Below, one piece after another: positions 16,913-26,852 of a DNA stretch of 64,000 nucleotides (its first letter is position 1; every line of letters starts with the position of its first letter). The notes under the pieces are model-generated. The model was not told the origin of the DNA, did no database searches, and saw only the letters and a list, made by a program, of their open reading frames with translations. Source of the DNA: Planctomonas psychrotolerans. GTDB taxonomy: Bacteria; Actinomycetota; Actinomycetes; Actinomycetales; Microbacteriaceae. The translations under genes were made by a program, and so were the position numbers. The DNA is taken from assembly GCF_008642235.1 (NCBI RefSeq), contig NZ_SJEV01000001.1, forward strand, positions 682,001 to 746,000, in the 5' to 3' direction.

Positions 16913-18504
16913 CCGGCGACCCCGACGGGTGAAGCCGTGTTCTCCTCGGACGCGGCGACGGCCGGCCGGGACAGCGCCACGGCTGCGATGAGTGCGGCGA
17001 AGAGACCGAAGGAGACGACGAGGACTCCCAGCCAGAACGCGTTGCCACCGGGCGGCTGCCAGCCCGGATCGAGGACGAACTGCCCCCACGAACTCGAGCT
17101 GCCTACCGAGTATCTCCTCAGCGCGAAAGCGAACGAGGCGACATGCCCGAACCCGATGAGAAGCAGCACTCCGATCGTGAGCCGTCGGACGGAGGCGTGC
17201 CCGGGGCGGAGCGTCACCTGCTCCCCCACCGCGAGTCCCGCGAGCGCGAGCAGCACCAGGAACACCGGCAGCGAGTAGCGCCCCTGCCAGATGTACCCGC
17301 TCTGCTCGACGGTCGACGCCTGGATGAGCGCCGGCGCGATCAGGAAGCACGCGAGAACGAATCCAACGGCGGCGAGGCGCCGACCGCGGCACAGCGTCAA
17401 CGCCGAGAGCACCAGCCCACCGGCGGTGATCGCCCAGACGATCACGATGTAGCTGGGCGCCGGTGTGTCCATCCAGCCGAACAAGCCGATCATCTGCGGT
17501 GCGAAATCGAAGGTGCGCTCCATCATCGTGATGAAGCCGTTCAGGGGCGAGGTTCCCGCACCGGCGTGCACCCCCACGGCGGAGACGGAACTCGTCCGCA
17601 ACGACCATCCGACAGCGAACACACTCGCGAGGGCGATGAACGCGGAGGCCACGAGGACCCCGCGGTCGCGGAGGAGCGTGAGGATCGGCTTGACGCCGAA
17701 GAGGATCACCACCGCGATCAAGACGATGAGCGCCCACAGCGGACTCAGACCTCGCGTGTTGAGGAGAAGGATCACGGACAGTGCGGTGAACAGCGTGTAC
17801 TGCCACGGAACGCGCCCCGTGCGCATGGATGCATCGACGGCGAAGTACAGTCCCACCAGGAACCCCAGCGCCGTGGTCGCCTCGAGAGCGTTCGGGTTGA
17901 CCGATGCCGCGAGAAACAGCACCATGGGGGTGGCCACCACAGCGCCGGCGAGCAGCGGCACGACGGCGTTGCGCCTGGTCGACAGCAGCGTGAGGCTCGC
18001 AGCGACGAAGAAGGTGCTGACGATCGCGCTGACGAGTCGCATCAGGTACATCGCGGGCGGCCCCTCGAGGAACAGCGACGGCCAGCCCACGAGCAGGTAG
18101 TACACCGGGTTGTACAGACCGGCGGTCGTCGCATCCTCGACGATCTCGCCCTCGTCGGCGGTGAAGGGCTCGATGCACGCCGCGGTCACGTTCGCCTGGA
18201 AGGCGTAGCACGTCGCCTCGTCCGTGTAGGCGAAGTATGCGGGGATGTCCACCAGACGAACCTGCGCCTTATCGGTCTCCTCGCCGATGAACTCCCCTCG
18301 CACGACGGATGCCGCCTTCATCATGTGCGCGGGTTCATCGGGGCTCGCCGAAACCGGCGTCGCCACCGCCCATGCCCCGCACATCACGGTGAGGAGGGCC
18401 CACAGTCCGATCAGGGTGTGCCATGGCCGGCGCCGCGAGGCGGGGGAAGATACCCGGGTACTCAATTCGTCGCTCCAGTCGATGCGGGAGTCAGACCCTC
18501 GCAC
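16909..18504 (-). CDS. DUF2142 family polytopic membrane protein
   Basis: A 531-residue protein with about ten or more membrane helices. Just after the first helix comes SASPDEPAHMMKAASVV, the acidic signature shared by DUF2142 and other GT-C-like membrane glycosyltransferases. A cysteine-containing extracytoplasmic loop follows (ATCYAFQANVTAACIEPF). Its likely job is transfer of a sugar from a polyprenyl-phosphate donor outside the membrane, consistent with the coupled GtrA gene. The start at 18504 is a GTG. Donor and acceptor are unknown. Confidence 0.82.
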   Translation of the reverse strand: MRGSDSRIDWSDELSTRVSSPASRRRPWHTLIGLWALLTVMCGAWAVATPVSASPDEPAHMMKAASVVRGEFIGEETDKAQVRLVDIPAYFAYTDEATCYAFQANVTAACIEPFTADEGEIVEDATTAGLYNPVYYLLVGWPSLFLEGPPAMYLMRLVSAIVSTFFVAASLTLLSTRRNAVVPLLAGAVVATPMVLFLAASVNPNALEATTALGFLVGLYFAVDASMRTGRVPWQYTLFTALSVILLLNTRGLSPLWALIVLIAVVILFGVKPILTLLRDRGVLVASAFIALASVFAVGWSLRTSSVSAVGVHAGAGTSPLNGFITMMERTFDFAPQMIGLFGWMDTPAPSYIVIVWAITAGGLVLSALTLCRGRRLAAVGFVLACFLIAPALIQASTVEQSGYIWQGRYSLPVFLVLLALAGLAVGEQVTLRPGHASVRRLTIGVLLLIGFGHVASFAFALRRYSVGSSSSWGQFVLDPGWQPPGGNAFWLGVLVVSFGLFAALIAAVALSRPAVAASEENTASPVGVAG

Positions 18505-18603
18505 ATATCGCCACCCACCCTATGAGACGGCGGGCGAGAACTGCGATCCGCCCGGGCGGGCCGCTAGCGCGACCGACCCGGGCGGAGCAGTGTCCGCACC
18601 GAT

Positions 18604-20694
18604 TCAGATGCGCACCGTCTTGCAGCCGAGCAACGGGTTCGACGCCGCCAGAGGCTGCACACCGTAGGCGCACACCGTGTGCGTCCCCGACCCGACGGGG
18701 ATCGTGGCGGTGTAACCGTGACGGGATCCGAGCTGCGGGTACACGGCCGCGACGTCCGGTCGGTCACCCGAAGCCGACGGGATCACGTGACCGACCCCGT
18801 TGACGTACACGTGCACGGCGATGGGGTCCTTCAGCATGGGCGTGGCCGCCCACCCGTGGATCGCAAGCCCACCCGGCGTCGGCCGGACGCCGTCCAGGGC
18901 CCCGATCGCGGGGAGGGCAGGAACCGACACCGTCTTGCAACCGAGTTCCGTATAGGCTCCGCGGCCGGAGTTGACCGCGGTGACGCACACCCTGGACGTT
19001 CCCGGCGCGGACGCGATGGATCGCGCGAACCCGTGCTGGCTGCCCCACCCCGGGGCGTTGCGCGCGACGTCGTCCCGGGTCTGATCTGCCGTCACGGTGG
19101 TCTTGGCACCATTGACGTAGACGTCCACGTCGATGGGCTTGGCGGTGTCGGGGTCGATGGCCCACCCACGGGCATCCACCGTTCCGGGCGACGCGGTGAG
19201 CGCCTCGAAGTTGCCCATGGGCACGCGACCCTGATCCGATCCGTCGGTCTTCACCTCGAATGATCGGCAACCGATCGCGGTGTTCGAACCGCCCCCGACA
19301 TTGATCCCGTAGCCGCATACCTCGTGCCTGCCCACACTCAGGTCCTTCACGGCACGGAAGCCGTGAGCGTTGCCGAACTGCGGGAACGCTCGGGCGACAT
19401 CGGCCCGGGGCAACGAGGCCAGGAGCGGGATGCCGCTTCCATCGATGTAGATGTGAGCCTCGATCGGGTTCACCGTGTCCGGATCGATCGTCCAGCCGGT
19501 GAAGGTGACGGACTTGCCTACAACGGTCGGCGGCTCGAGGTTGCCGAAGGGGTCACCGGACACGACCACCCCCGTCTTGCAGCCCAACAGGGCGTTCGAG
19601 CCGGATCCCTCGTTGACCCCGTAGGCACACACCGTGTGCGTGCCCGAACCGGTCGATACGAACACGCTGAAGCCGAACCCGTCATCAGAGCGGGAGTACG
19701 CCCGCGCCACGTCGGGGCGGGACTGGTTCGCGCTGGCGCGGGTGACGACCCCGTTCACGTGGATCTCGACGGTGATCGAGTTCTGCGTGCTGGGGTCGAG
19801 GGTCCACCCCTGCACTCGGACCCCGCCCCGCTCCGAGGCGACGGAGTCGAATGCACCCACCGGGTCGACGCGACCAGTGGACGAACCGAACCAGTTGTTG
19901 AAGTACACCCAGAAGTTGCGGTTGCCGTAGGCCGAGCAGCCGTTCCCCGTGCCGTACAGGTTGTTCAGCGCGGCCTGGTTCGGCGTGTAGGGCGTGTAGT
20001 AGTAGAGGTTGGCCGTGGCCTGATTACGGATGTACACCGGCTTCGTGCCGCACGACACGGGCACGTTGTACTGCACGTTGGCCGTGGTGCCCGGGCGGAA
20101 CTTCGTGAAGAAGGCGCTCGTTCCGGGCGGATTGGCGTACCGCTTGAACTGCCAGGCCGCCTTGTAGAGCTGGTTGTAGACACCGCCGAAGGCCGGGTCG
20201 CAGTACCCGGGGATGACGGTGTTGTCGGGGCACGCATACCCCATCGCACGGTCGAGACGCGAGTTGGATGGAGCGCGGGCGATCGGCCCGGAGATGAGCG
20301 ACTGCTCCTTCTGCAGGGTGGCGATGAGCACCTGCGGGTTGATTCCGCAGGCCTGGCCGACCTTGTAGAGAATGCGCGCGACGCTCTCCTGAGCGGCACC
20401 GACGTAGGCGCCGCGGCACAGCGCGTCAGCGGACCGCGACGACGTGTCGAGCTTCTTCACGCTCAGGCAGTTGGTGTTGCTGCACGGACCGATGGTCGAC
20501 GTGAGGAACGCCTGGATCTGCGCCTCGGACATGGCGTTCGAGTTGAAGAAGACCTCATCGCTGATGATGAAGCCGGGGTCGAAGTCCGCCCCGTTCACCG
20601 CCAGCGCCTGCGCGGGCTGTGGTGACGCATCCCAGGCCACCAACCCCCCGGTGACCACCAACATGGCAAGGAAAAACGACAGCAGTTTTCTCAT
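18604..20694 (-). CDS. Secreted lytic-like protein with four C-terminal repeat domains
   Basis: A 696-residue exported protein: signal peptide at 1-33 (LLSFFLAMLVVTGG, ending in AQA). The N-terminal domain (about 35-265) contains LIATLQKEQSLI, YNQLYKAAWQFKRY and several paired cysteines; databases often label it hemagglutinin, and it has a lysozyme/glucosaminidase flavour. Four repeats of about 80-100 residues follow, each with GW(T/A)xDP, (V/I)xVYVNG, RxDVA, HGF and VCAYGVN...LLGCK. These are presumed wall or glycan-binding modules. Catalysis is unproven. It lies within the surface glycan locus. Confidence 0.75.
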   Translation of the reverse strand: MRKLLSFFLAMLVVTGGLVAWDASPQPAQALAVNGADFDPGFIISDEVFFNSNAMSEAQIQAFLTSTIGPCSNTNCLSVKKLDTSSRSADALCRGAYVGAAQESVARILYKVGQACGINPQVLIATLQKEQSLISGPIARAPSNSRLDRAMGYACPDNTVIPGYCDPAFGGVYNQLYKAAWQFKRYANPPGTSAFFTKFRPGTTANVQYNVPVSCGTKPVYIRNQATANLYYYTPYTPNQAALNNLYGTGNGCSAYGNRNFWVYFNNWFGSSTGRVDPVGAFDSVASERGGVRVQGWTLDPSTQNSITVEIHVNGVVTRASANQSRPDVARAYSRSDDGFGFSVFVSTGSGTHTVCAYGVNEGSGSNALLGCKTGVVVSGDPFGNLEPPTVVGKSVTFTGWTIDPDTVNPIEAHIYIDGSGIPLLASLPRADVARAFPQFGNAHGFRAVKDLSVGRHEVCGYGINVGGGSNTAIGCRSFEVKTDGSDQGRVPMGNFEALTASPGTVDARGWAIDPDTAKPIDVDVYVNGAKTTVTADQTRDDVARNAPGWGSQHGFARSIASAPGTSRVCVTAVNSGRGAYTELGCKTVSVPALPAIGALDGVRPTPGGLAIHGWAATPMLKDPIAVHVYVNGVGHVIPSASGDRPDVAAVYPQLGSRHGYTATIPVGSGTHTVCAYGVQPLAASNPLLGCKTVRI

Positions 20695-20830
20695 TTTCGA
20701 GCGCCCCCCTAGGCTCCGACGGAAGCGCTCCCCAGACGGCCTGCTTCGACCCGCCCCCCGGCTTCCGACGTTGACAGGGTACGTCACAAACCGCGGAACG
20801 GGAAGTTGCCTCCGGAAGCCTCGGATCCGA

Positions 20831-21886
20831 TCAGGACGGCCAGAACCGCCGCTGCACCGGTCGGCGGCGCGACCGCATGGCGGGGGATGCCGCGCCGCGC
20901 GTACGGACCACCCGCGGGGCGAGCGCCACGACGTCACGGACCAATCGCCACCACTCCGCTCCCCCGAGATACGCGTCGGCCGGCCGTGACCGGATGACCG
21001 CGAGCGCATCACGCAGGGCACGACCGGCGGTGCGGGCCGACACGAGCAGGAGAAGGCGGACGGTGCCGTTCCGCAGCGTGGTGAGAAGACGATTCCGCAG
21101 GCTGTGAAAGCGCAGCAGCGCCGACGAGTGCCCCGAACTGCCGGCGTGCTCGTGCGTCACCCGGGCGGTCGGCTCGAACACGATCCGGAAGCCGGACAGG
21201 CGCATGCGCCAGGACAGGTCGAAGTCCTCGTAATACATGAAGAAGGAGTCGTCGAAGCCGCCCACCGCGTCCCACACCGTTCGACGCAGCGCCGCCGCGC
21301 CCCCGGAGAACCCGAACGGTTCGTCGTCACCGCTCCGCCGCAGCCGATCCGTCGGCACCAGCCAGTCCCGGTCCGCGCCGTTCCCGCCGTGGAGCACGGT
21401 GATGCCGGTGCTGTTCATCAGCGCGACCGCACCGGGGTCCGACTCCGTCACCCGGCGCCACACGGCGCCGACGTGGGAGGTCAGATCCGCCGGTCGGCCG
21501 TCGTCCGCCGGCCGGTAACGGCCCTGCAGTTCGACGGCGGCCGCAACCGCGGCCACCTCGGCGGGCTCGGCGCGGAGCCGGGCGAGGAGCGCATCGACGA
21601 AGGCCTCATCGGCGACGGCATCGTTGTTGAGGAGGATGAGCACATCCCCCGTCGATACCCGCACCCCGCTCGCCACGCCCGCCGCGAAGCCGAGGTTGCG
21701 CTCGTTCTCCACGAACGCCACGTCGGGATACTTCTCCCGAAAGGGATCTGTCGATCCGGGCGACGCCTCGTTCTCGACCAGCACCACCTCGAACGAACGC
21801 TCGGTGCGCTGGGCGGCGAGCGACGCGAGGCAGCGCAGGGTCAGCTCCGGCTTCCGCCAGTTGACGACGATGACGGAGGCATCCAT
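20831..21886 (-). CDS. Glycosyltransferase family 2 (rhamnosyltransferase-like)
   Basis: A 351-residue GT2 enzyme with VIVVNWRKPELTLRCL at the N-terminus, NLGFAAGVASG, the donor site ILLNNDAVADEAF and the acceptor-side motif MYYEDFDLSWRMRLSGF. The YEDxDLxxR pattern is typical of WbbL/rhamnosyltransferase-type GT2 proteins. The ATG at 21886 gives the normal N-terminus; an upstream ATG at 21946 would add 20 unrelated residues. It is divergent from the GT2-GT4 gene with a shared promoter gap. The sugar transferred is inferred, not shown. Confidence 0.85.
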   Translation of the reverse strand: MDASVIVVNWRKPELTLRCLASLAAQRTERSFEVVLVENEASPGSTDPFREKYPDVAFVENERNLGFAAGVASGVRVSTGDVLILLNNDAVADEAFVDALLARLRAEPAEVAAVAAAVELQGRYRPADDGRPADLTSHVGAVWRRVTESDPGAVALMNSTGITVLHGGNGADRDWLVPTDRLRRSGDDEPFGFSGGAAALRRTVWDAVGGFDDSFFMYYEDFDLSWRMRLSGFRIVFEPTARVTHEHAGSSGHSSALLRFHSLRNRLLTTLRNGTVRLLLLVSARTAGRALRDALAVIRSRPADAYLGGAEWWRLVRDVVALAPRVVRTRGAASPAMRSRRRPVQRRFWPS

Positions 21887-22023
21887 CCGGTCAGTCTGCC
21901 AGTCGCGCTCGGCCCGGTCGGGCGCAGCACCCGTCGTGGGCGGCACAGGGGCGACTCGTTATAGTGGGAGCGCCTGTCTGGCCGCCGCATGCCTTCTTTT
22001 CCCGAAGTGTTGGAGTCCCCGTT

Positions 22024-24579
22024 TTGACCGTAACCACACCCGGTGTCGTATCCGTCATCATCGTCAACTTCCGCGGGGCGGACGACACGATCGAGTGCGT
22101 ATCCCGACTCAACGAGGTGGACTGGCCGGCCAGCAAGCTCGAGATCGTGGTGGTCGAGAACGGCTCGGGCGACGACAGCGCCGCACGACTGACCGAGGCG
22201 TTCGGCGCGCAGGACAACGTGCAGATCGTCGTGTCGGCCGAGAACCTCGGCTTCACCGGCGGCAGCAACCTCGGCGCATCGAAGGCGCGCGGCGAGTTCG
22301 TGGCCTTCCTCAACAACGACGCCAAACCCGGCCCGGCCTGGATCGCTGAGGCGGTGCGCGAGTTCGGCGTGAGCCCCCGCGTCGCGGCGGTCGGCAGCAA
22401 GGTGCTCGACTGGGACGGCAAGGCCATCGACTTCGTGCAGGGCAGCCTGACCTGGTTCGGCATGGGCTACAAGGACCGGGTCACCGAGCTCGACACCGGG
22501 GAGTTCAACACCCCCAAGGACCTGCTCTTCGGCACCGGATCGGCGCTGTTCGTGCGCAAGGACATCTTCACCGAGGTGGGCGGCTTCGACGAGCGCCTGT
22601 TCATGTTCTACGACGACGTGGACCTGGGCTGGCGCCTCAACCTCTACGGCTACCGGGTGCGCTTCGCCCCGGCGTCGGTGGTGTACCACAAGCACCACGG
22701 CTCGATGAAGAGCTTCGGGAACTACCGCGAGATGTACCTGCTGGAGCGCAACGCACTCCACCTCCTGTACAAGAACCTCTCCGACGAGAGCCTCGGCAAG
22801 TTCCTGCCCGCAGCGCTGGCCCTCCTTGCCCGCCGCGCGGTCGCGAAGAGCGGACTCGATTCCGAGTCCTTCGACATCCGCCGATTCGTCGGCGCGACCG
22901 ACGAGTTCGAGCCCGACACCCCGGTGTCGAAGGACACGGTGGCCGGGCTGTTCGCGCTCGACCAGTTCGTCGCCGACCTGCCCGAGCTGCAGCAGGCCCG
23001 GGCCGAGGTGCAGGGACGCCGGCAGAAGACGGATGCCGAGCTCTTCCGCCTGTTCGGAGACATCTTCCGGCCCCTCTTCGCCGACGCGTACTACCTCGAG
23101 GGCTTCCGTTCCATCGTCGACGCGTTCGAGATCCGCGAGCACACCGAGCGCAACAAGGTGCTCGTGATCACCGGCGACGCGCTCGGCGCCAAGATGGCCG
23201 GCCCCGGCATGCGCGCGTGGAAGATCAGCGAGGCGCTCTCCGAGCACAACGACGTGCGCCTCGTGACCTGGAACGTGGCCAACCGCGCATCCGACCAGTT
23301 CGAGGTGGAGCGGGTCCGCCTGCAGAACGAGCGCCAGATGAAGGTGCACGAGGAGTGGGCCGACGTGATCGTGTTCCAGGGCTACGCCCTGCACCACTTC
23401 ACCACGCTGCAGCAGTCGAAGAAGATCATGGTGGTCGACCTCTACGACCCCATGCACCTCGAGCAGCTCGAGCAGGGCCGCGAATGGGGCACCGCCCAGT
23501 GGAAGCAGCAGGTGGCGTCGGCGACCGAGGTGCTGAACGCCCAACTGCTGCGCGGCGACTTCTTCCTCTGCGCGTCCGAGCGTCAGCGCCTGTTCTGGCT
23601 CGGCGCACTGGCCTCGGTAGGTCGGGTGAACCCCGACAATTACTCCGCCGACGAGAACCTCGACAAGCTCATTGCGATCGCCCCATTCGGCATGGACACC
23701 AAGCCGCCGCAGCACACGCGATCCGCGATCCGCGGCGTCGTCCCCGGCATCGGTCAGGACGACAAGGTCGTCATCTGGGGCGGCGGCATCTACAACTGGT
23801 TCGACACGCTCACGCTCGTCCGCGCCATCGCGAAGCTCGCCGAACGGCGGCCCACCGTGCGCCTGTTCTTCCTCGGCGTGGCCCACCCCAACCCCGACGT
23901 GCCCGAGATGGCGATCGTGTCGCGGACCCGCGAGCTCGCCTCGCGCCTCGGTGTTTCCGGGAAGAACGTCTTTTTCAACGAGCAGTGGGTCGCCCTCGAC
24001 GACCGGCAGAACTACCTCCTGGAAGCCGACGCGGGCGTGAGCACCCACTACGAGCACATCGAGACCACGTTCTCCTTCCGCACCCGCATCCTCGACTACA
24101 TGTGGGCGAACCTCCCCATCGTCACCACTGCCGGAGACAGCTTCGGCGACCTGGTGGCGGCCGAAGGCATGGGTATCTCCGTGCCCGAGCGCGATGTGGA
24201 CGCACTCGCTGACGCGCTCGAGGCGGTGCTGTACGACGCCGAGGTGACCGCGGCCACCCGGGATGCCGTCTCCCGCGTGCGCGAGGACTTCACCTGGGAG
24301 AAGGCGCTCGCTCCGCTCGTCGAGTTCTGCCGCGACCCGCACGTCGCACCCGACCGGTCGATGGACGAGGAGCTGCCGTCGCGCATCCAGCCGAAGCGGG
24401 TAGCGCCGCGGGCTCAGACCCGCGAGGAGCGCTTCCACCAGATCAGTGTTCAGCGCCACGGCATCGTGCGCGACCTCAAGCTGGCACGTCACTACGTCAC
24501 GGACGGCGGCGTGAGCATGCTTCGCGAGAAGGTGCGCACGCGCCTCGCCACGACGCGCGCCAGCAAGCACGGCAAGTGA
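22024..24579 (+). CDS. Bifunctional glycosyltransferase: GT2 domain fused to GT4-like domain
   Basis: An 851-residue fusion. Residues about 5-300 are a GT2 domain (VSVIIVNFRGADDT, NLGFTGGSNLGASK, FLNNDAKPGP, MFYDDVDLGWRLNLYG). About 300-380 is a linker. About 380-790 is a GT-B domain (VLVITGDALGAKMAGPGMRA, VIWGGGIYNWFDTLTLV, EHIETTFSFRTRILDY). Two activities in one chain suggest sequential addition of two sugars to one acceptor. The TTG start is chosen for its GGAG 8 nt upstream. TATAGT at 21960-21965 is a likely -10 box. Confidence 0.85.
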   Translation: MTVTTPGVVSVIIVNFRGADDTIECVSRLNEVDWPASKLEIVVVENGSGDDSAARLTEAFGAQDNVQIVVSAENLGFTGGSNLGASKARGEFVAFLNNDAKPGPAWIAEAVREFGVSPRVAAVGSKVLDWDGKAIDFVQGSLTWFGMGYKDRVTELDTGEFNTPKDLLFGTGSALFVRKDIFTEVGGFDERLFMFYDDVDLGWRLNLYGYRVRFAPASVVYHKHHGSMKSFGNYREMYLLERNALHLLYKNLSDESLGKFLPAALALLARRAVAKSGLDSESFDIRRFVGATDEFEPDTPVSKDTVAGLFALDQFVADLPELQQARAEVQGRRQKTDAELFRLFGDIFRPLFADAYYLEGFRSIVDAFEIREHTERNKVLVITGDALGAKMAGPGMRAWKISEALSEHNDVRLVTWNVANRASDQFEVERVRLQNERQMKVHEEWADVIVFQGYALHHFTTLQQSKKIMVVDLYDPMHLEQLEQGREWGTAQWKQQVASATEVLNAQLLRGDFFLCASERQRLFWLGALASVGRVNPDNYSADENLDKLIAIAPFGMDTKPPQHTRSAIRGVVPGIGQDDKVVIWGGGIYNWFDTLTLVRAIAKLAERRPTVRLFFLGVAHPNPDVPEMAIVSRTRELASRLGVSGKNVFFNEQWVALDDRQNYLLEADAGVSTHYEHIETTFSFRTRILDYMWANLPIVTTAGDSFGDLVAAEGMGISVPERDVDALADALEAVLYDAEVTAATRDAVSRVREDFTWEKALAPLVEFCRDPHVAPDRSMDEELPSRIQPKRVAPRAQTREERFHQISVQRHGIVRDLKLARHYVTDGGVSMLREKVRTRLATTRASKHGK

Positions 24580-24657
24580 CCGATGCGCGAGCCGCCGACC
24601 GGGCGGGCTCCGCGCACCGGCTATAGTTTTTCAGTTTCCGACTAAGAAGGTTTCGCC

Positions 24658-25569
24658 ATGAGCACCACCGCGTCCGAGAGATTCGCGAGACTGAATACAG
24701 AGCCGATGGTGGTGGCCGGCCAACCCTCCCGGGTGTTCGCCGGGTCATTCGGTGCGATCCGCGAGATCTACGCACACCGGCAACTGCTCGACCTGCTGAT
24801 CCGACGCGACCTCAAGTCCCGGTACAAGGACAGCGCCCTCGGCTTCGTCTGGACCCTGATCCGGCCCATCACGCAGCTGATGATCTACTACCTGGTGCTC
24901 GGCCAGATCCTCGGTGCGGCCCGCGCGATCGACAACTTCGCCGTCTACATCTTCGCCGGATTGACGATCTACGGCCTGTTCAGCGAGATCGTCACCGGTG
25001 CGACCGCGTCGGTGGTGAGCAATGCGGGACTCATCAAGAAGGTCTACGTGCCGCGGGAGATCTACCCGCTCGCGAGCGTCGGGTCGGCGGTGTTCAACTT
25101 CAGCATCCAGCTCGTAGTGCTGATCGGTGCCACGATCGTCACCAACTCGTTCCCCTGGCGCGTCGAACTGCTGTTCTTCTTCCCGTCGGTGCTGCTCATC
25201 CTCATCTACGGAACCGCGTTCGGGCTGCTGCTCTCTGCGCTCAACGTGTACCTGCGCGACGTGCAGTACCTCGTCGAGGTCATGGTCATGCTGCTGATGT
25301 GGGCGTCGCCGATCGTCTACGCCTGGAGCATGGTCAATGACCGCATCGGCGAGTCCATGCCGTGGCTGATGGCCCTCTACACGAACAATCCCATCACGCT
25401 CGCCGTGCTCGGGTTCCACCGCACGTTCTGGACGGCGGGATCCGGCGCCGAATACCCCGCCGAACTGCTGCTGCGGATGACGATCGCCGGCGTCGTCGGC
25501 ATCGTGCTGATCTACGTGTTCCACCGCGTCTTCACGAAGTTGCAGGGCAACTTCGCGCAGGAGCTCTAG
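24658..25569 (+). CDS. ABC-2 type polysaccharide exporter permease (Wzm/TagG-like)
   Basis: A 303-residue permease with six predicted membrane helices. Before the first helix it has the family stretch LLDLLIRRDLKSRYKDSALGFVW. Together with the next gene it forms the exporter that moves a completed lipid-linked polysaccharide from cytoplasm to cell surface. The ATG is preceded by AAGAAGG, and TATAGT (24622-24627) is a likely -10 box, so this is the first gene of its transcript. Six bases separate it from the ATPase gene. Confidence 0.92.
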   Translation: MSTTASERFARLNTEPMVVAGQPSRVFAGSFGAIREIYAHRQLLDLLIRRDLKSRYKDSALGFVWTLIRPITQLMIYYLVLGQILGAARAIDNFAVYIFAGLTIYGLFSEIVTGATASVVSNAGLIKKVYVPREIYPLASVGSAVFNFSIQLVVLIGATIVTNSFPWRVELLFFFPSVLLILIYGTAFGLLLSALNVYLRDVQYLVEVMVMLLMWASPIVYAWSMVNDRIGESMPWLMALYTNNPITLAVLGFHRTFWTAGSGAEYPAELLLRMTIAGVVGIVLIYVFHRVFTKLQGNFAQEL

Positions 25570-25574
25570 GCCGA

Positions 25575-26837
25575 ATGGACGACCACTCCCCCATGACTCC
25601 CCCTTCAGGCGGCACCGACTCCGGCGAACCGCAGAGCCTGCCGGACGCCCCGACCGTCGTCACCATCGAGAACGTCTCGAAGCGGTTCGTGCTGCGCCGG
25701 GACAATTCGCTGAAGGAGCGGCTGGTGACGCTCGGCCGCGCCGGACGCCGGCACAGCGAGGAGTTCTGGGCTCTCCGCAACGTGAGCCTCAGCATCCCGG
25801 CCGGATCGACGATCGGCCTGCTCGGGCCTAACGGCTCCGGCAAGAGCACACTGCTGAAGGCGATCGGTGGCATCATCGAGCCGACCACCGGCACGATCAA
25901 ACGCCGCGGGAGGCTCGCCGCACTGCTCGAACTGGGCGCGGGATTCCACCCCGACCTCACGGGTCGCGAGAACGTGTTCCTCAACGCGTCGATCCTCGGA
26001 CTCTCGCACGCCGAGACGGAGGAGAAGTTCGACGACATCCTGCAGTTCTCCGGCATCGGCGACTTCATCGACACCCAGGTCAAGTTCTACTCGTCGGGGA
26101 TGTACGTGCGGCTCGCCTTCTCGGTGGCCATCCACACCGATCCGGATGTGCTGCTGGTGGACGAGGTGCTCGCCGTCGGCGACGAGGCGTTCCAGCGGAA
26201 GTGCCTCGACAAGATCCGCGAGTTCCAGCAGCAGGGCCGCACGATCATCCTCGTCAGCCACTCCCTGGGGCAGGTCACCGAGCTGTGCGACCGCGCCGTG
26301 GTGCTCTCGAAGGGCGAGGTGCAGTTCGTGGGCACCGCGCGCGACGCCGTGAAGAACTTCCGCGACGTGCTGGAGGGTCGGCGCCTCGAGGAAGCCGTGG
26401 CAGCGGCTCCCGAGGAAGACCCCAATCCCGGCAAGGTCACCGGCACCGAGCTGTTCGCCGAGGGCAGGGCCCCGGGCGACGAGATCCACCCGGGTGACAC
26501 CCTCATCGTGCGCATGCACTACGAGTACAACGAGCCGCTGGACTCCTGGCATTCGGGATTCAAGATCGAGAGCAACCTCGGCCAGCAGGTCTACGGCACC
26601 GACAGCCGGATGATGAATCTCGTGCACGCGCCCATGCGTGGCTCCGCCTCGGTGGAGTACCGGCTGGAGAACGTGCAATTCGGTGGCGGCGCGTACTTCA
26701 TCCACTCCTTCTTCGCGAAGCCGGGCGGGGAGCACATCGCGATCGAGCGGCAAGCCGCCCGCTTCGTCATGGCGGACGACCCGACGAGCGCCGGCACCGT
26801 GCGGGTGTCGACCACGGTGCGAGAGATCGCCGCCTGA
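25575..26837 (+). CDS. ABC polysaccharide exporter ATPase with glycan-binding C-terminus (Wzt-like)
   Basis: A 420-residue ATPase: Walker A GPNGSGKS (84-91), signature YSSGMYVRLAFS, Walker B DVLLVDEVLAVGDEAF and the switch His in VSHSLGQV. Residues about 285-420 form an extra beta-rich domain (HPGDTLIVRMHYEYNE ... GGGAYFIHSFF) matching Wzt C-terminal domains, which recognise the finished glycan before export. The substrate is thus recognised rather than exported generically. The start is the ATG 6 bp after the permease stop. Its glycosyltransferase neighbours downstream are co-directional. Confidence 0.93.
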   Translation: MDDHSPMTPPSGGTDSGEPQSLPDAPTVVTIENVSKRFVLRRDNSLKERLVTLGRAGRRHSEEFWALRNVSLSIPAGSTIGLLGPNGSGKSTLLKAIGGIIEPTTGTIKRRGRLAALLELGAGFHPDLTGRENVFLNASILGLSHAETEEKFDDILQFSGIGDFIDTQVKFYSSGMYVRLAFSVAIHTDPDVLLVDEVLAVGDEAFQRKCLDKIREFQQQGRTIILVSHSLGQVTELCDRAVVLSKGEVQFVGTARDAVKNFRDVLEGRRLEEAVAAAPEEDPNPGKVTGTELFAEGRAPGDEIHPGDTLIVRMHYEYNEPLDSWHSGFKIESNLGQQVYGTDSRMMNLVHAPMRGSASVEYRLENVQFGGGAYFIHSFFAKPGGEHIAIERQAARFVMADDPTSAGTVRVSTTVREIAA

Positions 26838-26852
26838 TCCGTGGTCGTCGAC

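Noticed and set aside
21841-24570. A 909-codon open frame on the minus strand
   Set aside because: It runs antisense to the GT2-GT4 gene, which has clear motifs in the + frame. In very GC-rich DNA antisense frames stay open because of codon bias. The antisense translation shows only charged low-complexity sequence.
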